From: Candidatus Nitrosopumilus limneticus
GTDB lineage: Archaea; Thermoproteota; Nitrososphaeria; Nitrososphaerales; Nitrosopumilaceae
Direction: 5' to 3'
DNA length: 64,000 nucleotides
Assembly: GCA_022117465.1 (NCBI GenBank)
Contig: JAHCGZ010000001.1
Span: 186,001 to 250,000 of the forward strand
Part shown: piece by piece, positions 34,489-43,255 of the stretch
Layout of the letters: each line of letters opens with the position of its first letter
Numbering within the stretch: position 1 is the first letter of the stretch
Translations under genes and position numbers: made by a program
Notes under the pieces: generated by a model
Database searches by the model: none
The model's input: the letters and a program-made list of their open reading frames with translations, nothing else
Told to the model about the DNA's origin: nothing

Positions 34489-35787
34489 ATGGATAATTCT
34501 AACATACATGTGATTTATGTTCTTTTAGACGGGGTAGGAGATCTCCCACATCCAGATTTAGATGGAAAGACACCCTTAGAAGCTGCAAATACACCAACGT
34601 TAGATAAAATTGCAAGAAATGGTTCAATTGGAGAAGTTATTTCAGTTGGAAAAGGGATTGCGCCAGAATCAGATATTGCGGTTTTCAACATGTTAGGTTA
34701 CAAATTTGAACATGCAGATTATGTAGGTAGAGGAGTAATAGAAGCAATAGGAATTGGAATTGATTTTAAAGATGGAGATTTGGCATTAAGAGGAAATTAT
34801 TCAACATTAGATAAAGAAGAGGTGATTATAGATAGACGTGCAGGCAGACATATTGAAAAAGAAGATGCAGATGGAATTGCAAAAGAATTAGAACAAAAAA
34901 TTAAATTTTCAATTCCAGATACCAAAATTGTAGTTGCCCCAACTATTGGTCACAGAGTTACAGTTAGAATCAGATGCACAAATAAAAAATTATCATCAAG
35001 AATTACAAACACAGATCCAGCATATACCAACATAGGCGGTATGGGAGTTGCAAAAGCAGTAGGTGATTTTTTAAAAATTGAAAAATGTTTACCCTTAGAA
35101 GATAACGACAGTGCTAAAGTTACAGCAAAATTAGTAAATGAATTTTCAGAACAATCAATAAAAATTATGAAAGAGAGTGCAATAAATAAAAAACGCCAAG
35201 AACAAAATAAAAAACAATTAAGTTGTATTTTACTTAGAGATGCGGGTAACAAATACCCAGATGTAATACCAATTAATCAAAAACATCAAATGAAATTTTC
35301 ATGTATAGTTGATATGCCAGTGGAACTTGGAATTTCAGAAGTTCTTAAAATGGAAGCATTTGAAGCAGGAGGTTTAACTGACTATGAAGAAAAAGCAAAA
35401 GTTGCTGCAAAAGCAATGGAAACACATAATGCAATTTATGTTCATCTTAAAGGACCAGATGAATTTGGTCATGATGGAGATGCCATAGGTAAAATGAAAA
35501 ATATAGAAGAGATTGATCAAAGATTTTTTAAAACACTTGTAGAAAATATTGATTCAAGTAAAGTTGCAATAATTATTTCAGCAGATCATTCTACTCCATG
35601 TATCAATAAAGGACATAGTGATGATCCAGTACCAGTTGTAGTTTCAGCAGATTTTATTAAAAATGATGGTACAACAAGAATGACTGAAAAACAAGCAAAA
35701 AAAGGAAGCATAGGATTACTCCAAGGTTCAGAGGTAGTTACAAAATCTTTACAATTAATTAGATCTCAAATAAAACCAAATCATTAA
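34489..35787 (+). CDS. apgM: 2,3-bisphosphoglycerate-independent phosphoglycerate mutase, archaeal type
   Basis: 432 residues. Interconverts 3- and 2-phosphoglycerate. VLLDGVGDLPHPDLDGKTP near the start holds the metal site; AANTPTLDKIARNGSIG follows, then APESDIAVFNMLGY with the phosphoserine. Near the C-terminus are HLKGPDEFGHDGDA and IIISADHSTPC, the remaining metal ligands of the alkaline phosphatase superfamily. Its 3' end overlaps the DUF309 gene by 29 nt. Pgk at 59489 provides the neighbouring step of glycolysis/gluconeogenesis. Confidence 0.96.
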   Translation: MDNSNIHVIYVLLDGVGDLPHPDLDGKTPLEAANTPTLDKIARNGSIGEVISVGKGIAPESDIAVFNMLGYKFEHADYVGRGVIEAIGIGIDFKDGDLALRGNYSTLDKEEVIIDRRAGRHIEKEDADGIAKELEQKIKFSIPDTKIVVAPTIGHRVTVRIRCTNKKLSSRITNTDPAYTNIGGMGVAKAVGDFLKIEKCLPLEDNDSAKVTAKLVNEFSEQSIKIMKESAINKKRQEQNKKQLSCILLRDAGNKYPDVIPINQKHQMKFSCIVDMPVELGISEVLKMEAFEAGGLTDYEEKAKVAAKAMETHNAIYVHLKGPDEFGHDGDAIGKMKNIEEIDQRFFKTLVENIDSSKVAIIISADHSTPCINKGHSDDPVPVVVSADFIKNDGTTRMTEKQAKKGSIGLLQGSEVVTKSLQLIRSQIKPNH

Positions 35788-36364
35788 TTTTTTGCATTTC
35801 AACAGATTTTTTCCTAATTCTTTCAACATCAATTGAATGATACATAGATGGGGAACTACCTAATTTTTCTAAAGCTCTAGTTAACATTGCAACACCAATA
35901 CTTAATTCATTTTCTTGAGCATGTGCAAATGCAACAGCCACCAATATTATTCCTTGAACCAATTCTTTTTCACGACCAAAACATTGTTTCCAAACAGCTT
36001 CAAAAGATTCATGGCATTCCCAAAATCTTTCACTATTAAAATAAAAAATTCCATCTTTAATACCTTGATCCATTTCAATTTTTTCTTCAACTACATGACG
36101 AATATTATCTAAATCCCCTATAGGAGATAATTTTTTAACAAGTATGTTTACGTCGTCTGTTTCAATAGCCACATCAAATTCAATGAAAGTTGTAGCAATT
36201 CTAGCAAGCCTGACATGTGCATTCATTCCAAATATTAGATCTCTAGCTTGATGAAGAATTTCACGTGAATTTATTGGGACATATTTTTCATTTTTTAAGT
36301 GAATTAGATATCTTTCCACGTAATTAATAGAAACTATTTTCTTAAATTTCTTATGTAAGTTCAA
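35759..36364 (-). CDS. DUF309-domain protein
   Basis: 201 residues. The second half has the DUF309 signature: YFNSERFWECHESFEAVWKQ, then KELVQGIILVAVAFAH, with conserved Glu, Cys and His residues. The N-terminal 100 residues are helical and less familiar. DUF309 proteins have no proven role; the metal-like ECHE pattern is striking. Convergent with apgM and divergent from S24e, with only about 40 nt to the S24e ATG. Confidence 0.8.
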   Translation of the reverse strand: MNLHKKFKKIVSINYVERYLIHLKNEKYVPINSREILHQARDLIFGMNAHVRLARIATTFIEFDVAIETDDVNILVKKLSPIGDLDNIRHVVEEKIEMDQGIKDGIFYFNSERFWECHESFEAVWKQCFGREKELVQGIILVAVAFAHAQENELSIGVAMLTRALEKLGSSPSMYHSIDVERIRKKSVEMQKINDLVLFEI

Positions 36365-36369
36365 CTAGG

Positions 36370-36377
36370 TTTATATG
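36370..36377 (+). promoter_or_regulatory. TATA-like box for the S24e-S27ae operon
   Basis: TTTATATG lies 25-32 nt before the ATG at 36402. The box itself contains the in-frame upstream ATG at 36375, so the shorter start at 36402 is preferred. Confidence 0.5.
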
Positions 36378-36401
36378 AAATATACAAAGGATTTTGGATA
36401 C

Positions 36402-36737
36402 ATGTCAATTATTCAGACAATTTCAGATGTCAATAATAGCTTCTTATCTAGAAGAGAATTAACTTGTGATTTTGCAGGATTAAGTGGTAAATTAAAGACC
36501 ATGGAAGCAACAGATATGATTACAAAGGAATTCAAGTTGGATGGCAAAGTTGTAGTTCCTATGAGATTAAAAACTCATGTTGGCATGTCAAAAGTAACTG
36601 GAATTTTCTATGTTTATGATGATGAAGTATTAGCAAAAAAGCACATTAACCCAACCATTTTCGCTAGAGTAGAAAAAATTAAAGCAAAAATTGCTGAAGC
36701 TGAAAAAGCAGCAGGTGGAGAGGAAAAAACAGAATAA
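36402..36737 (+). CDS. Ribosomal protein S24e
   Basis: 111 residues from MSIIQTISDVNNSF; the frame is open to 36375 but the extension overlaps the promoter box. S24e signatures are NNSFLSRRELTCDFAG near the start and VVVPMRLKTHVGMSKVTGIF in the middle, with an acidic tail AEAEKAAGGEEKTE as in other archaeal S24e proteins. It sits in the small subunit. It overlaps the S27ae gene by 1 nt, the usual archaeal pairing. Confidence 0.92.
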   Translation: MSIIQTISDVNNSFLSRRELTCDFAGLSGKLKTMEATDMITKEFKLDGKVVVPMRLKTHVGMSKVTGIFYVYDDEVLAKKHINPTIFARVEKIKAKIAEAEKAAGGEEKTE

Positions 36738-36931
36738 TGCCTGCAGTAAAAAAAGCTAACAAAGGTAAAAAAGGTTCTAGTCCAAAAGTTTATGCATATT
36801 TTAAAATTAATGGAGACAAATCTACTCGAGTTAGAAAAAATTGTTCAAGATGTGGAAAGGGAGTATTCATGTCAGAACATAAAGATAGAAACACATGTGG
36901 AAAATGTGGATTAACAGAATTTAAACAATAA
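36737..36931 (+). CDS. Ribosomal protein S27ae
   Basis: 64 residues. A basic N-terminus (MPAVKKANKGKKGSS) is followed by the zinc finger: NCSRCGKGVFMSEHKDR then TCGKCGLTEF. It binds the small ribosomal subunit. Start overlaps the S24e stop by 1 nt (TAATG), so the two are coupled. Confidence 0.95.
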   Translation: MPAVKKANKGKKGSSPKVYAYFKINGDKSTRVRKNCSRCGKGVFMSEHKDRNTCGKCGLTEFKQ

Positions 36932-36956
36932 AAAAAATATTTTACATAAATTATAA

Positions 36957-37667
36957 TTAATATAATCTTTTTTTACGTATTTTAAAGCTTTTTTCTTCTA
37001 ATTGTTTTATTTTTGTAAGAAACTTAGAGTCAAGTTTAATCTTAGCTAAAGATTCTATAGACAATTTTACATTGTTAGAATCTAACGGGATATTAGATTT
37101 AGGTAAATTTCTATCAGCCCAAAATTTTATCACTTTATTCTCAAGTTTATAATCACGAAACCCAGCAGGGAATTTCTTAGTAATGTGATTTAACAACGTT
37201 ATATCTTTAAAAACAACTCGTGGTTCAAATAATCTTGTTTCATCACCATATACACTTTCAAATAAATTTCCAGAAATTTCATCAGAAAGTAATTCCATTT
37301 TTGAAATTTTTCTAATTAATTCTAAAAAATGTAAAAATTCATGAGCTAAAATAGCATGAATTGTACCTTTTAATCCATAAGCAACTAGGGGAGCAGAAAT
37401 TTGAATTACAACTTGAAATTTTTCTTCAAATACAACAGGAATAGTTCTAGCAAAAAGAATACCATACTCAAATGAATTGGAATGATTTGCAGAAAGTACA
37501 AGAGACGGCTCTACATATGCAACTGGATATTGAATTCCAGATGCCTTTTCTATTCGATTTATTCCATCAACAGTAATAGAAAAACGCTTCAAGACTAAAT
37601 CATAAACATCATCAGGAATAAGTCCCTTAGAATGTGCATCTCTAAAACGTACTAAGGGATCCAACAT
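36957..37667 (-). CDS. Zincin-like protein with HExxH motif
   Basis: 236 residues. The segment ILAHEFLHFLELIRKI near 110 has a HExxH zinc-protease motif. Downstream sequence LLSDEISGNLFESVYGDE offers an acidic third ligand (Asp or Glu). No signal peptide or membrane helix was seen, so it would be cytoplasmic. The rest is not recognised. Convergent with S27ae; an apparent ATG start at 37665-37667 (MLDPLVRFRD). Confidence 0.7.
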   Translation of the reverse strand: MLDPLVRFRDAHSKGLIPDDVYDLVLKRFSITVDGINRIEKASGIQYPVAYVEPSLVLSANHSNSFEYGILFARTIPVVFEEKFQVVIQISAPLVAYGLKGTIHAILAHEFLHFLELIRKISKMELLSDEISGNLFESVYGDETRLFEPRVVFKDITLLNHITKKFPAGFRDYKLENKVIKFWADRNLPKSNIPLDSNNVKLSIESLAKIKLDSKFLTKIKQLEEKSFKIRKKRLY

Positions 37668-37702
37668 GAATTCTCAATTAATTTAGTGTAAAAACGTTGA
37701 TT

Positions 37703-37804
37703 TTATGAAGATCGTGGTTTTCCAGACTTTGCTTTCTTTACTTTACGAGTATTTGCTTTTTGATCAGCATGTCTTTGATGTTTACCTTTTTTTCTCATTG
37801 GCAT
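37703..37804 (-). CDS. 33-residue very basic protein
   Basis: The frame encodes MPMRKKGKHQRHADQKANTR and continues to KPRSS, with about 13 Lys/Arg. The composition suggests a small nucleic-acid or ribosome-associated protein. It lies 35 nt before pus10 in the transcription direction's downstream side, between pus10 and the zincin-like gene. Alternative start at the second Met two residues later. Not recognised as a standard ribosomal protein. Confidence 0.5.
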   Translation of the reverse strand: MPMRKKGKHQRHADQKANTRKVKKAKSGKPRSS

Positions 37805-37839
37805 GTAAATTTACGATATTTGGGAGTAGTTATTTGTTA

Positions 37840-38985
37840 TCATTGTAAATCAATACTGTGAAAATCAAACTCAATACACTTACATTCACAATTAAGAAGT
37901 TCAGAAAGATTAGGAGTAACATCTCCACCCTCAATGAATCGTCTAATAGGTAATCCACCTTCTACCCGAATAGATAAAGAAAAATTATGTAATGAATTTT
38001 TTTTATAATCTATAGAAAAGACTTGTTTTTCAAAACGTTTTCCAGATTTATCATAAACAATAACTGGATCATTAAGAATATTTTTTAGTGTTTTAAGATA
38101 TTTTGAATAAATAGTAGTTTTAGAAGAAATTTCCATTTGAATTAATGAGCTAAACTTTATTGGGTTTTTAGGAAATGTATCAATAATTTTGAAATTTCTG
38201 AGAATTAAAGAATCAAGATTAAGTGATGTGGATTTTGATTTACGTTTCTTAGGATTTTGAAGTTTGACAAAAAATGGTCTACCACTACCTAAAACTAGGC
38301 TAGAATTATCTTCACCACCAATCCAAGTAAATTTTGCAGTTGTACCACCAAATTTTTTAAAAATGTATCGAGAAATTATTCCCTCAACACTATCAAAATT
38401 GGAAATACCATGAAATTGACAAGTACTACAACCCTTGCCACTACAATTTATACAAGATTTTTGTTTTTGTGGGATTCCTCTCAATGTTTTTACATACCTA
38501 CCAGAAAAAGTAATAGATTTTGAGCGTAATTGGCAAGATTCATTTTTTAAATTAAACAGGAAGGTAATTTCAGGATCAATAGAGTCAATTACTTTTTTTG
38601 TTTTTTTAGAAAAAGATTTACTCAGTTCTTTTGTAATATCAGTTTTTACACTATCAATTCCCATTAATTTGTAATGTGATCGAATATAATCATCCCTATC
38701 AATTATAGACGGTTTAACAGTAGTTCCAACACTAAATGTATCATAAGAATAATCACATTCAGAATCAAGCATAATTTTTAAAAAATAATCTAAATTATCA
38801 AATAAATTCTTACAAATAAAACATTGTTGAAAGGGTTTAAAATTTTTCTTTAATTTTTTACCAAGAAGTTTATTTGAAAAAGTATGTAATTGTTTAGAAA
38901 ATAATCTACCTAAACAATGATCACATAATTCATGTTTTTTTAGAATTTGTCTTGCTACTGGAATAATTTTTTGGTACTTAGACAT
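37840..38985 (-). CDS. tRNA pseudouridine synthase Pus10
   Basis: 381 residues. Makes pseudouridine 54/55 in archaeal tRNA. The N-terminal zinc region has ELCDHCLGRLFSKQL and QQCFICKN, and a further Cys cluster (SCINCSGKGCSTCQ) sits near 180. The catalytic domain includes WIGGEDNSSLVLGSGRPFFV with the active Asp, and EGGLPIRRFIEGGDVTPNLS near the C-terminus. It is followed downstream by the small basic gene; upstream by SRP54. Confidence 0.9.
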   Translation of the reverse strand: MSKYQKIIPVARQILKKHELCDHCLGRLFSKQLHTFSNKLLGKKLKKNFKPFQQCFICKNLFDNLDYFLKIMLDSECDYSYDTFSVGTTVKPSIIDRDDYIRSHYKLMGIDSVKTDITKELSKSFSKKTKKVIDSIDPEITFLFNLKNESCQLRSKSITFSGRYVKTLRGIPQKQKSCINCSGKGCSTCQFHGISNFDSVEGIISRYIFKKFGGTTAKFTWIGGEDNSSLVLGSGRPFFVKLQNPKKRKSKSTSLNLDSLILRNFKIIDTFPKNPIKFSSLIQMEISSKTTIYSKYLKTLKNILNDPVIVYDKSGKRFEKQVFSIDYKKNSLHNFSLSIRVEGGLPIRRFIEGGDVTPNLSELLNCECKCIEFDFHSIDLQ

Positions 38986-39007
38986 TTTTAAAAATAGATT
39001 TAAAAAA

Positions 39008-40333
39008 TTATCCCAAACCCATTTTTCTAAGAGTACCTTGCATTTGACGACCTTTTGAAGCCTTCATTAAATTCTTAGAATTTTTATAATTTTTGAGTAA
39101 TTCCTTAACTTCTCCTTCAGGCCATCCAGAACCACGTGAAATTCGTTTTATTCTAGAGGAGTTAAGTAAATCAGGATCTGCTTTCTCGTCTTTATTCATA
39201 CTTTGAATTATGTATCGCCATTTTGAAACTCTTCCTTCCATTTGATCAACTTGATCCTCCTTCACCATACCAGACATTCCAGGCATACTATCAAGAAGTC
39301 CTTTCAATGAACCAACTTTAGTGACCTCCTCTAATTGATAAAAGAAATCATCCATATTCATTTTTCCGCTAGAAATTCGTTTCATTCTAACATCATCACC
39401 TTCATTTTCTAATCTTTTTGCTAAATCTAATACTGCTTGAATGTCACCCATTCCAAGTAATCTACCAACAAATCTAGTTGGAGAAAATTTTTCTAAATCA
39501 TCAATTCGTTCGCCAGTACCAATGTACATTATTTGAGCACCAGTTGCAGCAGATGCTGCAAGTGCACCACCGCCTTTTGCAGAACTATCCAATTTGGATA
39601 TTATAATACCGCCAACTGGAATTGTTTTATGAAATGCTTCAGCTTGATTGAAACATTGCTGGCCAATAGTTCCATCAATTACAAGTAAAGCTAAATCAGG
39701 TTCTGCAACTTTATTAATTCTACTCATCTCCTCAAGCAAATCATGTTCTTCCTTATGTCGACCTGCAGTATCAATGATAATTACATTAAGAGATTGACTA
39801 GCAAAATGCTTTAATCCATTTTGAACAATATTTGGAGAATCCTTATTATTTTCTTCACCATAAACTTCAACCCCTGATTTTTCACACATCATTTTAAGTT
39901 GAACCAAAGCACCTGGTCGATATGTATCAGCACCTACAACGCCAACTTTTAGATTCTGTCCAGTTAAAAATTTAGCAAGTTTTGATGCAACAGTAGTTTT
40001 TCCACTTCCTTGAATTCCAAGTAGAATAATTTTATTTTGTTTCCCAGGAATAAAATTAAAATTAGATTCACTTCCTAGTAATTTTGATAATTCATCATAT
40101 AGAATTTTAACAATATGATCTTTACGTGAAAGTCCAGGAGGAGGTGTTTCATTTAACGAACGTTCTTCTAATCTTTTAGTAATATCAAGTACTAATCTCA
40201 CATTAACATCAGAGGTTAATAGTGCTCTTTGAACATCTTTACAAAGATCCTTAATTAACTCCTCATCTATGCCTGAAGATTTAAGAATTTTTTTGATTGC
40301 TTCACCTAAACTATTTTTTAAACCATCAAGCAT
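39008..40333 (-). CDS. Signal recognition particle GTPase SRP54
   Basis: 441 residues, full length. N domain about 1-90, then the G domain with ILLGIQGSGKTTVASKLAKF (P-loop), GVVGADTYRPGALVQLK, IIDTAGRHKEEHDLLEEM and IISKLDSSAKGGGALAAS. The Met-rich M domain follows from about 300 (MSGMVKEDQVDQMEGRVSKW). It targets membrane proteins with 7S RNA and SRP19, whose gene is at 46158. It overlaps the diphthamide ligase gene by 8 nt. Confidence 0.97.
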   Translation of the reverse strand: MLDGLKNSLGEAIKKILKSSGIDEELIKDLCKDVQRALLTSDVNVRLVLDITKRLEERSLNETPPPGLSRKDHIVKILYDELSKLLGSESNFNFIPGKQNKIILLGIQGSGKTTVASKLAKFLTGQNLKVGVVGADTYRPGALVQLKMMCEKSGVEVYGEENNKDSPNIVQNGLKHFASQSLNVIIIDTAGRHKEEHDLLEEMSRINKVAEPDLALLVIDGTIGQQCFNQAEAFHKTIPVGGIIISKLDSSAKGGGALAASAATGAQIMYIGTGERIDDLEKFSPTRFVGRLLGMGDIQAVLDLAKRLENEGDDVRMKRISSGKMNMDDFFYQLEEVTKVGSLKGLLDSMPGMSGMVKEDQVDQMEGRVSKWRYIIQSMNKDEKADPDLLNSSRIKRISRGSGWPEGEVKELLKNYKNSKNLMKASKGRQMQGTLRKMGLG

Positions 40334-41015
40334 TGAAATCTAACTCCGCATCTAGTATTTCAAACCTTCCTCTATACCCATCCCAATTTTTTGTAAATTT
40401 ATTAATTTTAATGGGATTAGAAAAAAGAGGACAATCAATTACAAAAGTTTCAGACTCTCCACCTTCAAAATTTAAATTGAATCCAAATTTATCAGATAAA
40501 TTATTTAAAATTTCAATATCAGATTTTAAAATTAATTTTCCCAACCACTGTTCATCTAATCCATCAGAAGAAACAGTAATCATCATAAAATGAAAATTAG
40601 AATCAAGTAATTCATTCATGTATTTTTTTGGCTCAAGATCCCATAATGGAGCAATAGAAATCAAATTTAATTTTGTACATAGATTTTCAAATTTTTCTTT
40701 TTGAAATTTACTTTTAATTCCTCCATGAACTAATCCATCAATTTTAAATTCATCTTTTGCATTTTGTAATAATTTTTCTATAGCAATTAACTCATCATTA
40801 ATTTCATCAGAATTAGAATGAATAATTAATTGTGGAATTTTCAGTGATACTGATTGTAACTCAGTCCATTTTAAATTGGGATAGTGTAAAAGATGACTTT
40901 CTTCGGATTTTGGGAATACACTTAGTAAACATACGACATCATGACCTTGTTTTTTAGCAAGATGAATAGCATATGTGCTATCCTTTCCACCAGAAAAAAG
41001 ACAAGCTAATTTCAT
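40326..41015 (-). CDS. Diphthine-ammonia ligase-like ATP pyrophosphatase
   Basis: 229 residues. The N-terminal LACLFSGGKDSTYAIHLAKK is a PP-loop, and VHGGIKSKFQKEKFENLC near 115 is typical of Dph6/MJ0570-type enzymes, which amidate diphthine on elongation factor 2. PLWDLEPKKYMNELLD near 140 and GEGGESETFV-type segment FEGGESETFVIDCPLF near 190 fit. It is coupled to srp54 by an 8-nt overlap. Confidence 0.9.
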   Translation of the reverse strand: MKLACLFSGGKDSTYAIHLAKKQGHDVVCLLSVFPKSEESHLLHYPNLKWTELQSVSLKIPQLIIHSNSDEINDELIAIEKLLQNAKDEFKIDGLVHGGIKSKFQKEKFENLCTKLNLISIAPLWDLEPKKYMNELLDSNFHFMMITVSSDGLDEQWLGKLILKSDIEILNNLSDKFGFNLNFEGGESETFVIDCPLFSNPIKINKFTKNWDGYRGRFEILDAELDFNA

Positions 41016-41217
41016 AGTTTAATTAAAAAAATCAATCTAATAAAACTCTAGAATTTATTAAAAGAGATGCCTCAATACTCATAATCGTCATCATAAATCA
41101 GACGGCTTTTCCAATAATCATCAGCATCTAAAATAGTTTATAATACATATGATTTTAGTGCTATGATTAAACACAATAATCAAATCAAAATTTAAGAATA
41201 TTTGTAAAATTATGAAT

Positions 41218-41631
41218 CTAACCAGTTTTGATACTCATAATTTTTGTGTATTGCATTACAACCCAATATTCAACATTTAGTCCATTTACTATTTTTCCTT
41301 TAATTTCATCATCAATCATACCAATATCGATTGTTTCAAAGGTTTCAGAATCCATAACTTGTGTGGTATCGCCATTAATTGAAATAATTTGTCCAACTCT
41401 CTTGTTAATCATCGGAATGTGAATTTGCATGCTGACCGGACCTACATGAGGTCTATTTTTTCCATCAAAGATACCTTGACCAACTATTCTAGCTTTTGCA
41501 GCACCATGTTTTCCAGGTTTTGATGTATCATATTCAATTATTTTACAAGGTTCTCCACTTGGTTGGTCAGTGTGAGGAAGTAAAATGTAAGAACCGATTT
41601 TTAATGACCCCAAATCAGATGGTTTACTCAT
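41218..41631 (-). CDS. Translation factor aIF5A
   Basis: 137 residues. N-terminal SH3-like domain with the SKPGKHGAAKA loop; K41 in this loop is the site of hypusine modification. An OB-fold domain follows (VGPVSMQIHIPMINKRVGQII). It promotes peptide-bond formation at proline-rich stretches. A TATA-like TTAAATATT lies about 20-28 nt before the ATG. Confidence 0.95.
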   Translation of the reverse strand: MSKPSDLGSLKIGSYILLPHTDQPSGEPCKIIEYDTSKPGKHGAAKARIVGQGIFDGKNRPHVGPVSMQIHIPMINKRVGQIISINGDTTQVMDSETFETIDIGMIDDEIKGKIVNGLNVEYWVVMQYTKIMSIKTG

Positions 41632-41650
41632 AAAAAACAGTTTTTGCTCG

Positions 41651-41659
41651 AATATTTAA
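41651..41659 (-). promoter_or_regulatory. TATA-like box for aIF5A
   Basis: TTAAATATT on the minus strand, about 20-28 nt before the ATG at 41631. Consistent with a leaderless promoter. Confidence 0.4.
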
Positions 41660-41662
41660 CTT

Positions 41663-42274
41663 CTACTTTAGCTTATCAAGAATTGAAAGACTCAATAAAT
41701 TGGATATTCTATATCCCTTTCGTGTAACATCACGTTGTGTTTGATCACAGTATTTTTTTACACTTTGATGACTTTTTTCACTAGCAACTTCAATCACAAT
41801 CATATTTTTAGAATAAGGAAAAGTAAATTTTGATGGAATAGAACAAGTAGTAGTCATGCTTGCAAGTCCAGCAACTTCAATTTTTTCTCTTTTTACTAGC
41901 AGGTTTGCAATTTCTATTAGATCTTTATCATCTTCACCATATTCGAAATAGTATATTGAAATAAAATTAGTATGACCCAAAACATCTCTTTCAAAAAGTT
42001 CATCATTGATTCTAAATACAAATGAAGTTTTTTCTTGAATATGATTAGATAATTCTTTTTCAATTATAGTATCATCTTTGAATTTAGCTAGCAAATAATG
42101 ATTAGCAAATGTGGAGAAATAGGATTGACTATCATTAGAAAAACTACCTGTAACAAAAAATAGTTTTTCAATATTTTTAGAATTAGCCCAAGATTCTTTT
42201 AGTTCAAGTGAATCACGATTGTGCAGATAAGGAGCACATACATATCCAGAATAAGTTAATTTTAATTTAGACAT
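41663..42274 (-). CDS. Hypothetical protein, 203 residues
   Basis: A soluble mixed alpha/beta protein. Features I can see are a possible N-terminal beta start MSKLKLTYSGYVCAPYLHNRD, a central GHTNFISIYYFEYGEDD and a C-terminal basic helix CDQTQRDVTRKGYRISNLLSL. No metal or catalytic motif and no membrane segment. Family not recognised. It lies 31 nt upstream of aIF5A on the same strand and is divergent from the tRNA-Tyr gene. Confidence 0.6.
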   Translation of the reverse strand: MSKLKLTYSGYVCAPYLHNRDSLELKESWANSKNIEKLFFVTGSFSNDSQSYFSTFANHYLLAKFKDDTIIEKELSNHIQEKTSFVFRINDELFERDVLGHTNFISIYYFEYGEDDKDLIEIANLLVKREKIEVAGLASMTTTCSIPSKFTFPYSKNMIVIEVASEKSHQSVKKYCDQTQRDVTRKGYRISNLLSLSILDKLK

Positions 42275-42373
42275 TATGTTATTGGAAATTTTTAAAAGTA
42301 TTTATCCATATATAAAATGAATATTAAAAAAAGCACTATAGTTTTTAAGAGCATTAACATTCATAATTTTTGT

Positions 42374-42497
42374 CCCGTGGTAGCTCAGCCTGGTAGAGCT
42401 TCCGGCTGTAGTTGTTGGCTTAAGATGGCTGACCGAAAAACAGCATATCAGGCATACAGAAACCGGGTTGTCGAATGTTCAATTCATTCCCGCGGGA
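42374..42497 (+). tRNA. tRNA-Tyr(GTA) with 50-nt intron
   Basis: Exons fold into acceptor CCCGTGG/CCGCGGG, D stem GCTC/GAGC, anticodon stem TCCGG/CCGGG, loop C-T-GTA-G with A38, and T stem GAATG/CATTC with loop TTCAATT. The anticodon GTA reads tyrosine codons. A 50-nt intron at 42412-42461 lies between positions 37 and 38, the standard archaeal site. Discriminator A; CCA follows directly at 42498-42500, by encoding or chance. Confidence 0.93.
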
Positions 42498-42581
42498 CCA
42501 CAAACTTTTGAGATAATAAAAATAATAAAAAAAGTAGACTAGAAAAAATAGATGAAATCTTAATTAAAAAACTTAAATTTC

Positions 42582-42773
42582 CTACTGTATTTTTTTGACT
42601 TTTTGTGCTGCTGGGCCTTTTTGTCCTTCACCGATTACAAACTCGACTTTATCGCCTTCGTTGATAAATCCATCAACGTCAGATTTGTGAACGAACATGT
42701 CGTCTCCACCTTCTCTTTCGATAAAACCAAAGCCCTTAGTGCGGTTGAACCATTTTACGGTACCTTGTTCCAT
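42582..42773 (-). CDS. Cold-shock domain protein
   Basis: 63 residues, a single CspA-type OB fold. [15 protein letters not shown] carries RNP1 and [11 protein letters not shown]2; both bind single-stranded RNA. The ending [10 protein letters not shown] is typical. Csp proteins are rare in archaea but known in Thaumarchaeota. A TATA-like box is seen at 42797-42804. Confidence 0.95.
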   Translation of the reverse strand: MEQGTVKWFNRTKGFGFIEREGGDDMFVHKSDVDGFINEGDKVEFVIGEGQKGPAAQKVKKIQ

Positions 42774-42796
42774 TAAGTCTGGTGAATTATATTCAT

Positions 42797-42804
42797 TATA
42801 TTAA
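42797..42804 (-). promoter_or_regulatory. TATA-like box for the cold-shock gene
   Basis: The minus strand reads TTAATATA here, 24-31 nt before the ATG at 42773. It overlaps the region just downstream of the aIF1A gene, which ends at 42823. Confidence 0.4.
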
Positions 42805-42822
42805 CTAAGTTATATCAAGAAA

Positions 42823-43134
42823 CTAGAAATCTTTTGCAATGTGGTTATTGTCTTTTAGCCATTCCACTTGAGGTAATGTAAATCTCCAAACAATATCTCC
42901 ACGTCCGTCCTTGTCAAAATCCCAAGGAGCGATAATTACAATGTCATTATCTCTAATCCAAACTCTGCGTTTTAATTTACCTCTAATTCTTCCTCTTCGG
43001 GTAAGATTATCATCACATTTTATCATAACATTTTCTCCCCCCATCATTTTTAGCACTCTACCAAATATTTCACCCTCTTCAGGAAGACGCATTTCCTTTA
43101 AAGCACTTTCATTTTTTACTTGTCGCTTACCCAC
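42823..43134 (-). CDS. Translation initiation factor aIF1A
   Basis: 103 residues. The OB fold has EIFGRVLKMMGGENVMIKCDD and GRIRGKLKRRVWIRDNDIVI, and the ending DIVWRFTLPQVEWLK is typical of archaeal eIF1A homologues. It binds the ribosomal A site during initiation. A TATA-like TTATATGG lies about 22-29 nt before the ATG. Confidence 0.95.
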   Translation of the reverse strand: MGKRQVKNESALKEMRLPEEGEIFGRVLKMMGGENVMIKCDDNLTRRGRIRGKLKRRVWIRDNDIVIIAPWDFDKDGRGDIVWRFTLPQVEWLKDNNHIAKDF

Positions 43135-43155
43135 ATGATAACTAAACTAAGTTAC

Positions 43156-43163
43156 CATATAAC
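43156..43163 (-). promoter_or_regulatory. TATA-like box for aIF1A
   Basis: TTATATGG on the minus strand, 22-29 nt before the ATG at 43134. No Shine-Dalgarno sequence is present. Confidence 0.4.
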
Positions 43164-43255
43164 TTGTGAGGTTTTTAAAAAAAATCAAAAAATAGAATTC
43201 AAAAGAAATTTCATCAAGCATAATCAAATAATCATAAAAATTTTAGAATTTTAGA

